From positions 1 to 5,576 of the forward strand of contig CALFBU010000224.1 in the NCBI GenBank assembly GCA_937951455.1: DNA of 5,576 bases, in the 5' to 3' direction. The notes under the pieces are model-generated. The model saw only the letters and a list, made by a program, of their open reading frames with translations. It had not been told where the DNA came from and did not search any database. Origin of the DNA: an uncultured Rhizobiaceae group bacterium. GTDB lineage: Bacteria; Pseudomonadota; Alphaproteobacteria; Rhizobiales; Rhizobiaceae. The translations under genes and the position numbers were made by a program. Positions 1 to 5,576 of this stretch are shown here, piece after piece. Position 1 is the first letter of the stretch. Every line of letters starts with the position of its first letter.

Positions 1-1071
1 CGCGCCAGAAGCACCAATCGGATGTCCGAGCGCACATGCGCCACCATGGACGTTTACAACATCACGATCCAAACCAAATTCATGCATGAAGGCCATGGGA
101 ACAACAGCAAAAGCCTCGTTTACTTCCCAAAGATCAACATCATCTTTTGACCAGCCTATTTTCTCCATCAGCTTTTTGGCAGCAGGCACAGGCGCAGTTG
201 TAAACCAGCCCGGCTCATGCGCATGAGAAGCATGGCCATGGATAATCGCACGCACTTCCAACCCTTCACGCTTGGCAACGCTTTCGCGTGTCATCACAAG
301 CGCCGCCGCACCATCAGAAATGGAAGACGCATTGGCAGCAGTTACCGTACCACCATCGCGTTTAAAAGCTGGCTTAAGCTGCGGAATTTTGTCTGGACGC
401 GCATTGCGAGGTTGCTCATCAGCGCTAATTTCAACATCACCCTTGCGCGTTGAAAAGGAAACAGCCGCAATCTCATTGGAAAACTTGCCGCCTTCTTCCG
501 CCTTTTGAGCATTCTCAAGCGATTTAAGCGCATATTCATCCTGCATCTCGCGGGTAAATTGAAATTTTTCGGCACAGTCTTCTGCAAAATGCCCCATCAG
601 CTTGCCCTTGTCGTAAGCATCTTCGAGACCATCAAGGAACATGTGATCGATTACCTGACCATGGCCAAGACGTGCGCCACCACGCATTTTTTCAAGCAGA
701 TAAGGCGCATTCGTCATGCTCTCCATACCACCTGCTACAATAAAATCGCCGTTTTCCGCCTTAAGCTGATCATAGGCAACCATGGCACACTTCATGCCTG
801 AGCCGCACATTTTGTTTAACGTTGTGGATGGAACACCCTGATCAAGCCCTGCATGGAAGCTCGCCTGACGTGCTGGCGCTTGCCCCTGCCCTGCAGGCAA
901 TACGTTACCCATAATCACTTCATCAACCTTTGCAGGATCAAGTCCAGCATCTTCAACCGCCGCTTTAATCGCTGCACCGCCTAATTCAGAAGCTGTTAGA
1001 GAAGAGAACTCCCCTTGAAAGCCTGCCATTGGCGTGCGCTTGGCACCTGCAATTACAATTCTGTCAGTCAT
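1..1071 (-). CDS. Acetyl-CoA C-acyltransferase (thiolase), 3' end cut by window edge
   Basis: The enzyme condenses two acyl-CoA units or, in reverse, cleaves a 3-ketoacyl-CoA with CoA; it is cytosolic. I translated 357 codons from ATG at 1071 to the left edge with no stop. The family is usually about 390 residues, so only the tail is missing. Visible motifs are the N-terminal nucleophile Cys89 in NKMCGSGMK, the NEAFA motif at 318-322, and the thiolase signature at about 341-356 (VHGGACALGHPIGASG) with catalytic His350. The second catalytic Cys, in the usual C-x-G-G-G-Q-G motif, lies beyond the window. The start is supported by a strong GGAGAG Shine-Dalgarno sequence five bases upstream. It is the second gene of an operon with the glycerate kinase. 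The protein has Leu158-Met159-Gly160 where classical acetoacetyl-CoA thiolases have His-Met-Gly, so acetoacetyl-CoA versus longer-chain substrate is left open. The thiolase family is secure; the exact substrate is not. Confidence 0.96.
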   Translation of the reverse strand, partial: MTDRIVIAGAKRTPMAGFQGEFSSLTASELGGAAIKAAVEDAGLDPAKVDEVIMGNVLPAGQGQAPARQASFHAGLDQGVPSTTLNKMCGSGMKCAMVAYDQLKAENGDFIVAGGMESMTNAPYLLEKMRGGARLGHGQVIDHMFLDGLEDAYDKGKLMGHFAEDCAEKFQFTREMQDEYALKSLENAQKAEEGGKFSNEIAAVSFSTRKGDVEISADEQPRNARPDKIPQLKPAFKRDGGTVTAANASSISDGAAALVMTRESVAKREGLEVRAIIHGHASHAHEPGWFTTAPVPAAKKLMEKIGWSKDDVDLWEVNEAFAVVPMAFMHEFGLDRDVVNVHGGACALGHPIGASGA

Positions 1072-1085
1072 CAACGCTCTCCTTA
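1069..1085 (-). promoter_or_regulatory. Thiolase ribosome binding site overlapping the upstream stop codon
   Basis: Read on the minus strand, the kinase stop TAA (1085-1083) runs directly into GGAGAG, giving TAAGGAG, a full match to the Shine-Dalgarno consensus. The thiolase ATG (1071-1069) follows after CGTTG. Only 11 bases separate stop and start. A ribosome finishing the kinase would sit on the thiolase initiation site, so coupled translation is a reasonable inference. Confidence 0.85.
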
Positions 1086-2366
1086 GTCGGTAATCAGAAT
1101 GGCACGAAAGTCATTCACGTTCGTGCCTGTTGGCCCAGGTATAAACAAGGCATCAATTTTTTCAAAGGCTGTCCACGCATCATTGTTTTGCAAATATGCA
1201 ATTGGATCAAGGCCGGCAGTACGCATATGACCTGCTGTATCGCCATTAACAAAAGCGCCAGCGTTGTTTTCACTGCCATCAATGCCATCAGTGTCGGCAC
1301 ATAATACGTGAATGTTTTTTTCCCCCGCAATCTCAATCGCAAAAGACAATAGAAACTCGGTATTGCGCCCCCCTCTACCATTTCCTTTTAGCGTAACTGT
1401 TGTTTCGCCCCCAGAAAGTAAAAGCACAGGCTTCTTAAACGGTCGATCACGCAACACAATCTCTTTGGCAATCGCTGCTTGTGTCCGGGCAGCCTCACGC
1501 GCCTCACCTTCAATCGCATCTGAAAGAATATGGCACTCAATCCCCACGCTTTGCGCATGTTTTTGAGCAGCTTCCAGGGACTTGGAGGCAGATGCAAAAA
1601 TATGATGTTCAGCCTTTGATAGTCGCACGTCATCCGGCATGGGCGCATCCGCTTTTTCAGACTGAATATGCGCCATAACAGCCTCAGGCAATTGCATGTC
1701 ATATTGCGATATAATTGCCAATGCATCTTCACGCGTACCACTGTCCGCAACCGTGGGCCCAGAAGCGATAAATTGTGGGTGATCGCCTGGAATATCCGAG
1801 ACCAGAAGAGAAACAACTTTTGCCGGATAAGCAACTTGCGCAAGCCTGCCACCTTTAATTTGAGACACATGCTTGCGCACTGTATTCATTGCAGAAATTG
1901 GCGCACCAGAGGCAAGCAAGGCTTCATTAACTGCGATTTCATCAGCCAATGTCAGTCCTTCCGGAGGGCTTGGCAGAAGAGCAGAACCGCCACCAGAAAT
2001 AAGCGCTACAACCAAATCATCTTCGCCCAAATCAGAAACCGCATCCATCAAACGCTTTGCGCCTGCAAGACCCGCCTCATCAGGCACGGGATGAGCGGCT
2101 TCCAGCACTTCAAAATTTTTGCATTCACAGGGGTAATCATAACGCGTGACAATCACCCCTTCGAGCGGTGTACCTCGTTCCTTTTCCCATGCCTCTTCAA
2201 AGGCCTTCCCCATCTGAGACGACGCCTTGCCGGCACCAATCACAACGGTTCTGCCCATTGGTGCTTTTGGCAGATAATCTAAAATAATCTTTGCAGGATC
2301 CGCTGCTTCGACAGCTACGTGAAACAATTCGGTTAAAAAGGCATCGGGATTGTCAAAATAAGTCAT
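1083..2366 (-). CDS. Glycerate 2-kinase, MOFRL family (GckA/TtuD type)
   Basis: This cytosolic kinase uses ATP to phosphorylate D-glycerate to 2-phosphoglycerate, feeding glyoxylate, tartrate, hydroxypyruvate or serine-cycle carbon into lower glycolysis. The 427 residues are typical of the full-length family, which has an N-terminal DUF4147 domain and a C-terminal MOFRL domain. Visible motifs are GAGKAS at 44-49 with the conserved Lys47, ISGGGSAL at 123-130, SDIPGD at 190-195, SGGETTVT at 318-325, GRGGRNTE at 330-337, DTDGIDG at 358-364 and GPTGTNVND at 411-419 near the C-terminus. The ATG at 2366 is preferred because the next Met (residue 37) would remove the conserved N-terminal helix and Lys47 would lie almost at the end. 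No Shine-Dalgarno precedes it. Older annotations often call relatives hydroxypyruvate reductase (TtuD), but there is no Rossmann dehydrogenase fold signature. It is the first gene of the operon with the thiolase. The symbol is left blank because gckA and ttuD are both used. Confidence 0.95.
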   Translation of the reverse strand: MTYFDNPDAFLTELFHVAVEAADPAKIILDYLPKAPMGRTVVIGAGKASSQMGKAFEEAWEKERGTPLEGVIVTRYDYPCECKNFEVLEAAHPVPDEAGLAGAKRLMDAVSDLGEDDLVVALISGGGSALLPSPPEGLTLADEIAVNEALLASGAPISAMNTVRKHVSQIKGGRLAQVAYPAKVVSLLVSDIPGDHPQFIASGPTVADSGTREDALAIISQYDMQLPEAVMAHIQSEKADAPMPDDVRLSKAEHHIFASASKSLEAAQKHAQSVGIECHILSDAIEGEAREAARTQAAIAKEIVLRDRPFKKPVLLLSGGETTVTLKGNGRGGRNTEFLLSFAIEIAGEKNIHVLCADTDGIDGSENNAGAFVNGDTAGHMRTAGLDPIAYLQNNDAWTAFEKIDALFIPGPTGTNVNDFRAILITD

Positions 2367-2371
2367 AGGGT

Positions 2372-2400
2372 TTGATAAGCTTGCACTCTACCGAGGTCAA
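2372..2400 (-). promoter_or_regulatory. Putative sigma-70-type promoter of the kinase-thiolase operon
   Basis: On the minus strand, TTGACC (2400-2395, five of six matches to TTGACA) is followed after exactly 17 bases by TATCAA (2377-2372, four of six matches to TATAAT). Only ACCCT separates the -10 box from the kinase ATG. Transcription starting six or seven bases after the -10 would therefore begin at or within the start codon, giving a leaderless message. This agrees with the absence of a Shine-Dalgarno sequence. It is a consensus match by eye and has no experimental support. Confidence 0.4.
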
Positions 2401-2414
2401 GAAAAACAAGAGAA

Positions 2415-2442
2415 TTCAAATTACTGATTGCCTGCCTATACC
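2415..2442 (+). promoter_or_regulatory. Possible promoter of the DMT permease gene
   Basis: TTCAAA (2415-2420) and TATACC (2437-2442) each match four of six consensus bases and are 16 bases apart. A start near 2449 would leave a leader of about 30 bases containing the AAAGGAA ribosome binding site. It lies back to back with the putative kinase promoter, with 14 bases between the two -35 boxes. The match is weak, and an AT-rich intergenic region can produce such pairs by chance. Confidence 0.3.
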
Positions 2443-2465
2443 ACATACCCTAAGTCAGATTGAGA

Positions 2466-2480
2466 AAAGGAATTTGAGTG
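2466..2480 (+). promoter_or_regulatory. Ribosome binding site fixing a GTG start for the permease
   Basis: AAAGGAA (2466-2472) sits five bases before GTG (2478-2480). The codon immediately before the GTG is an in-frame TGA (2475-2477), so translation cannot start further upstream. The first in-frame ATG encodes residue 19, inside the first membrane helix, which makes GTG the better start. Confidence 0.75.
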
Positions 2481-3368
2481 GAACGCAAATCAAAAATAGA
2501 TGCGACAGGTGCGATTGTCCTAATCATCTTTATGGCAGTGCTTGGGCTTAATCAGGTCGGCATAAAAATCGTCAACGATGGCATGGCACCCGTCTTTCAG
2601 GCCGGCTTACGCTCGCTGGCCGCAGGCGTTCTAATTTTCCTTTACTGCATATGGCGCGGCAGCACCATCGACACAAGAAAAGCTGTTCTGCTACCAGGCA
2701 TAGCAATCGGAATTTGCTTTGCGATAGAATTTGCACTGCTCTTCAAGGCAATAGAATACACAACAGTCGCCAGAACTTCCGTGCTGTTTTACACCATGCC
2801 ATTTTGGGTTGCTATTGGCGCACATTACCTCATTCCAGATGAGCGCCTGACCAAAATTCGTGTGCTTGGGCTTGTCTTGGCCTGTATAGGAACGGCTATC
2901 GCACTACTAGGCGGGCAAGGAAACTCTGGAGAAGCCTCGCTTGTCGGAGATATTATCGCCCTGCTTGCCGCCACCATGTGGGCAGCCATCGCCTTGATTA
3001 CGCGCACCACGCAATTTTCAAGCATCAAACCGGAAGCGCAATTATTTTATCAGTTGGCAATATCTGCCATCATCCTCTTGCCACTCTCGATGCTGGGAGA
3101 AACCTTCACCAACCCAACGCCATTGCATTTTATGATTTTCGCCGCGCAAGTTGTTTTCGTCGTCTGCATAGGCTTTGTTGCATGGTTTTGGGTGTTATCA
3201 GTCTATCCCGCTTCAGACATGGCAAGCTTCAGCTTTTTAGCACCCCTGTTCGGTGTCTTATTTGGTTGGCTTATCTTAAACGAAGAGCTGACTTGGAATA
3301 TTCTGGTCGCACTTCTGCTAGTGGGCATTGGCATTGTTCTTGTAAACCAAAAGCCCAAAGCGACGTAA
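2478..3368 (+). CDS. DMT-superfamily permease with two EamA domains
   Basis: This is an inner-membrane transporter of the drug/metabolite family (EamA, RhaT/YdcZ-like), whose members export or import amino acids, metabolites and other small molecules. The substrate cannot be read from the sequence. The 296 residues are the usual length. About ten hydrophobic segments are visible, near residues 10-28, 37-57, 70-90, 98-118, 127-145, 155-175, 187-207, 216-240, 249-267 and 275-289. They form two five-helix repeats. The second repeat ends with the typical LAPLFGVLFGWLILNEELTW stretch (residues 254-273), and the first has the matching TMPFWVAIGAHYLIPDERLT (106-125). The N-terminus is short and basic and the tail is QKPKAT, which suits both ends being cytoplasmic. 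The gene starts with GTG. The oxygenase gene follows on the same strand after 77 bp, so the two might share a transcript, although a small hairpin lies between them. Confidence 0.93.
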   Translation: MERKSKIDATGAIVLIIFMAVLGLNQVGIKIVNDGMAPVFQAGLRSLAAGVLIFLYCIWRGSTIDTRKAVLLPGIAIGICFAIEFALLFKAIEYTTVARTSVLFYTMPFWVAIGAHYLIPDERLTKIRVLGLVLACIGTAIALLGGQGNSGEASLVGDIIALLAATMWAAIALITRTTQFSSIKPEAQLFYQLAISAIILLPLSMLGETFTNPTPLHFMIFAAQVVFVVCIGFVAWFWVLSVYPASDMASFSFLAPLFGVLFGWLILNEELTWNILVALLLVGIGIVLVNQKPKAT

Positions 3369-3396
3369 TATTTGCCAATAGGCGACTTGGCCTGAA

Positions 3397-3410
3397 GACG
3401 GTTATCCGTC
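3397..3410 (+). other. Small perfect stem-loop between permease and dioxygenase genes
   Basis: GACGG (3397-3401), loop TTAT, and CCGTC (3406-3410) form a five-bp perfect stem, followed by AAAATTTCTT. It is about 30 bases after the permease stop. The stem is short and the T-run is late and interrupted, so it could be a weak terminator or attenuator, or simply chance. Confidence 0.3.
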
Positions 3411-3432
3411 AAAATTTCTTCCATCATCTTTT

Positions 3433-3448
3433 GGAGGAAAGCACGATG
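3433..3448 (+). promoter_or_regulatory. Strong ribosome binding site that sets the dioxygenase start
   Basis: GGAGGAA (3433-3439) lies six bases before ATG (3446-3448). This is the best Shine-Dalgarno sequence on the plus strand here. It decides the start: the same frame is open back to 2978, but that upstream part overlaps the permease gene in another frame and has no family similarity. Confidence 0.85.
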
Positions 3449-4246
3449 GCGCAGCATGACTTGGCAGAAATAAAAGCCAATTACGAACGTGACGGATATG
3501 TTTCAGGCATTGAACTGATTAGTGAAGCGCAAGCCCAGCAGCATCGCAAAAGACTCGAAAGTGCCGAACAGGAATTTGGCAACATGCACTATAAATCCAA
3601 AGCCCACACGCTGCTTACCTCACCTCTTGAACTCGCAACCATGCCAAGCACGCTCGACATCGTCGAACAAATGATTGGCCCTGATATTCTTCTTTACAAT
3701 GTGACTTATATAATCAAGGAAGCAAACACACCAAGCCATGTAAGCTGGCATCAGGATTTGACCTTTTGGGGGCTAAGTCATGACGATCAGGTCTCAATGT
3801 GGCTTGCACTCTCACCTGCGACGCCAGAGAGCGGCTGTATGCGCATGATACCTGGCAGCCATAAAGGTGGCGTGCATAAGCACATTACCATGGATGATAA
3901 AACAAACGTATTGCTACAAAGCCAAACCATCGAGGGCGTTGACGAAACCAAATCCGTGATGTGCCCGCTCAAGTCTGGCGAAGCGTCTTTCCATCACGGC
4001 TGGACACTCCACGCATCCATGCCCAATAGATCCAACGATCGACGCATTGGCCTCAACATTCAATACCTCGCAAGTCATGTGCGGCAAACAAAACATGACA
4101 TGGATACGGCTATGCTGGTCAGGGGAAAAGATACTTACAATAACTTCGGAACCGATTTGCCAGCAACCAGAGATCTTGATCCGGCAGCCATCCAGCGTCA
4201 GGCAGAATTGGAAGCACTACATGTGGAGACGGCTGGACAGGCCTAG
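3446..4246 (+). CDS. Phytanoyl-CoA dioxygenase (PhyH)-family Fe(II)/2-oxoglutarate oxygenase
   Basis: The protein is predicted to be a soluble mononuclear non-haem iron oxygenase. It would couple oxidative decarboxylation of 2-oxoglutarate to succinate with hydroxylation of an unknown small molecule. It has 266 residues, within the normal PhyH range. The iron-binding facial triad is visible as His102-x-Asp104 in SWHQDLTFWGL and the distal His189 in LHASMPNRSNDRR. Arg200, eleven residues after His189, is the likely 2-oxoglutarate anchor, by analogy with ectoine hydroxylase. The stretch SPATPESGCMRMIPGSHK (123-140) is the typical core-strand and turn region of the family. Some relatives carry the label 'chlorinating enzyme', but those halogenases replace the triad Asp with Ala or Gly. 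Asp104 is intact here, so hydroxylation is more likely. It lies 77 bp after the permease and converges on the malonyl-CoA decarboxylase gene. The family is secure; the substrate is unknown. Confidence 0.93.
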   Translation: MAQHDLAEIKANYERDGYVSGIELISEAQAQQHRKRLESAEQEFGNMHYKSKAHTLLTSPLELATMPSTLDIVEQMIGPDILLYNVTYIIKEANTPSHVSWHQDLTFWGLSHDDQVSMWLALSPATPESGCMRMIPGSHKGGVHKHITMDDKTNVLLQSQTIEGVDETKSVMCPLKSGEASFHHGWTLHASMPNRSNDRRIGLNIQYLASHVRQTKHDMDTAMLVRGKDTYNNFGTDLPATRDLDPAAIQRQAELEALHVETAGQA

Positions 4247-4248
4247 GC
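4241..4248. repeat. Perfect 8-bp palindrome at the convergent gene ends
   Basis: GCCTAGGC covers the TAG stop of the dioxygenase and two bases of the 5-bp gap before the malonyl-CoA decarboxylase stop. It has no loop and no adjacent T-run, so it does not look like an intrinsic terminator. No other terminator is visible between the two genes. It may be chance. Confidence 0.35.
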
Positions 4249-4251
4249 TCT

Positions 4252-5562
4252 TTACTTTAACTCGGTTTTTGCCAAAGCCTTGATTTCACGCGTGGTGTTA
4301 ATTTCCTTTTCGCGTGCATAGCTCTCGTGGTTATCTTCGACAGTCTCAAGGTCGTATTTATAATTGACCATAAGTCCAGCTGATTGCTTCAAGCCTTTTT
4401 CAGAAATATCTGCCATCCAGTTAAACCGCATGAGCGATGCACCATTACCAAGATGAAAACGACTAACAGGATCAAGCGGCCAGCCATCGTCTCTTTTTGC
4501 TTCAAGAAAATATTTCGCCAGTAGAACCTTAAGCGGCTTTTCGAGCAGATTGGTAGTTTCGTTAATAAAGAAACTTTCCTCGCTCAACAGTGCATTTTTC
4601 ACCTGATTGATGGCGGGTACATCAGTTTCGGCATAAGTTTCATCGAGCCATTTTCTAAAGCCTGGAATGGGTGACAGCGTTACAAAATTATTCAGGCCAG
4701 AGAAATCCTGAGCCAAATCATTGACAACCTGTTTTATAAGGAAGTTTCCAAAAGAGACCCCGCGCAATCCTTTTTGACAATTCGAAATTGAATAAAAAAC
4801 CGCTGTATCAATATCATCGTGCGCGACAGACGCGCGTGCCTCAGCCAATAAATCCGTAACCGAAGCAGGCAGGCCTTTTGTAAGCGCGACCTCAACAAAG
4901 ATAAGCGGCTCTTCGGGCATTGCAGGGTGGAAAAAAGCAAAGCAGCGACGATCTTCGGGTTGTAATCTGCGCCTCAAATCATCCCAATCATTGATGGCAT
5001 GAACCGCCTCATATTCAATAATTTTTTCAAGAATATTGGCAGGCGTTTTCCAGTCAATCGGTTTGAGAACCAGAAAGCCACGGTTAAACCATGACGAAAA
5101 CAAATGCTCAAAGTCTGAATCAAAATTGGAAAGCTTTGGTTCTGTTTTCAACATGGATAACAGGTCTTCACGCATGTGAACCAGCTTTTCAGTAGCACCT
5201 GGCACTTGGTTAAGACGGCGCAGTAATTCTCTATGTTTTGGTTCAGCAGCTTTGGTCAGTATAGCCAGTTTTTGTGGCGAAGGTTCCACATTATAGGCAT
5301 TAGCAGCCTCAATCACCACGTCAGGGTCAAGACCGAAATTATCGACGATGTGTGAGAAAAATTCCTGCTTTTCATCGAAGGACAATCCTTCATATTTAGC
5401 CAAAACTGTCGCTGCGAGCTTGCTGCCAGAAACCTCTCCCTTTTCAGAGAAAATCGCATCGCATAGGGCAATAATACTTCGCTTATCATCACTACCACGG
5501 AATATACGTCCTCTTTCAAACACACTCGAGAGAACATCTTGCAAATATGAAATTCTACTCAT
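4252..5562 (-). CDS. Malonyl-CoA decarboxylase
   Basis: The enzyme converts malonyl-CoA to acetyl-CoA and CO2, either for growth on malonate or to control the malonyl-CoA pool. It is cytosolic in bacteria. The 436 residues are a normal bacterial length. The N-terminal part (about 1-150) is a helical domain rich in charged residues, beginning with the characteristic FERGR at 15-19. The rest is the GNAT-like catalytic domain, with conserved FFHPAMPEEPLIFVEVALT (210-228), YSISNCQKGLRGVSFG (257-272), LSPIPGFRKWL (296-306), and FHLGNGASLMRFNWMAD (369-385). The catalytic pair inferred from the human enzyme is Ser297 in SPIPGF and His370 in FHLGNGA. The ATG at 5562 has TAAGG eight bases upstream. 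The frame stays open for the 14 bases to the window edge, so a slightly earlier start cannot be excluded, but the N-terminus matches the family. Relatives often sit beside a malonyl-CoA synthetase gene; any such gene would be outside the window. Confidence 0.96.
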   Translation of the reverse strand: MSRISYLQDVLSSVFERGRIFRGSDDKRSIIALCDAIFSEKGEVSGSKLAATVLAKYEGLSFDEKQEFFSHIVDNFGLDPDVVIEAANAYNVEPSPQKLAILTKAAEPKHRELLRRLNQVPGATEKLVHMREDLLSMLKTEPKLSNFDSDFEHLFSSWFNRGFLVLKPIDWKTPANILEKIIEYEAVHAINDWDDLRRRLQPEDRRCFAFFHPAMPEEPLIFVEVALTKGLPASVTDLLAEARASVAHDDIDTAVFYSISNCQKGLRGVSFGNFLIKQVVNDLAQDFSGLNNFVTLSPIPGFRKWLDETYAETDVPAINQVKNALLSEESFFINETTNLLEKPLKVLLAKYFLEAKRDDGWPLDPVSRFHLGNGASLMRFNWMADISEKGLKQSAGLMVNYKYDLETVEDNHESYAREKEINTTREIKALAKTELK

Positions 5563-5576
5563 TAAACAAACCTTAT

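Noticed and set aside
1388..1870. A 160-codon minus-strand open frame in a second frame inside the kinase gene
   Set aside because: It lies in a shifted frame within a complete, motif-bearing kinase, has shadow-like composition, and needs no frameshift to explain the kinase.
1668..2282. A 204-codon plus-strand open frame antisense to the glycerate kinase
   Set aside because: The kinase motifs on the opposite strand fully explain this stretch. The antisense product is rich in Arg, His and Cys, shows no recognisable domain and looks like a shadow frame.
2424..2462. Near-repeat CTGATTG (2424-2430) and CAGATTG (2456-2462) as possible operator half-sites in the divergent region
   Set aside because: The copies are only seven bases with one mismatch, are in direct orientation with 25 bases between them, and have no third copy. 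This is within chance for AT-rich DNA.
2978..3445. N-terminal extension of the dioxygenase frame back to 2978, giving a 422-residue protein
   Set aside because: The extension overlaps the permease coding region in another frame, has no membrane or domain pattern of its own, and would make the protein far longer than the PhyH family. The strong GGAGGAA site and ATG at 3446 give the normal family N-terminus.
3446..4246. Reading the dioxygenase as a SyrB2-like halogenase
   Set aside because: Iron-dependent halogenases of that group replace the triad Asp with Ala or Gly to make room for chloride. Asp104 is present in the HQD motif here.
1..5576. Mobile elements, CRISPR arrays, tRNA/rRNA genes, toxin-antitoxin or phage-defence genes
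   Set aside because: No transposase, integrase, terminal repeats, regularly spaced repeats, tRNA-like folds or small paired genes are visible. All sizeable coding space is taken by five recognised metabolic or transport genes.

Overview
The window is a compact, ordinary-looking stretch of bacterial chromosome with five protein-coding genes and almost no spare DNA. By eye the base composition is moderate in GC. The gene set (a MOFRL-type glycerate 2-kinase, a bacterial malonyl-CoA decarboxylase, a phytanoyl-CoA dioxygenase-like oxygenase and an EamA/DMT permease) would fit an alphaproteobacterium, possibly marine. That assignment rests on general knowledge of where these families are common; the window has no rRNA or other marker that proves it.

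Layout. Bases 1-1071 (minus strand) hold the first 357 codons of an acetyl-CoA acyltransferase (thiolase), which runs off the left edge. Directly upstream of it on the same strand is a glycerate 2-kinase gene (1083-2366). Its stop codon forms part of the thiolase Shine-Dalgarno sequence, so the two are an operon and probably translationally coupled. A 111-bp divergent intergenic region (2367-2477) separates this operon from a plus-strand pair: a ten-helix DMT-family permease (2478-3368) and a phytanoyl-CoA dioxygenase-like Fe(II)/2-oxoglutarate oxygenase (3446-4246), 77 bp apart. The oxygenase converges, with only 5 bp between stop codons, on a complete minus-strand malonyl-CoA decarboxylase (4252-5562), whose operon probably continues beyond the right edge.

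How the genes fit together. Three enzymes work on central C2/C3 intermediates. The kinase turns glycerate into 2-phosphoglycerate, the decarboxylase turns malonyl-CoA into acetyl-CoA, and the thiolase joins or splits acyl-CoA units through acetyl-CoA. This is a plausible carbon-assimilation neighbourhood, but only the kinase-thiolase pair is physically linked in an operon. The permease and oxygenase may be a second unit with an unknown substrate.

I found no mobile element, CRISPR array, RNA gene, toxin-antitoxin pair, phage gene or clear new system. The points most worth a second look are a possible leaderless promoter for the kinase, the stop/Shine-Dalgarno overlap between kinase and thiolase, a thiolase substitution at a normally conserved histidine position, and the substrate of the dioxygenase.
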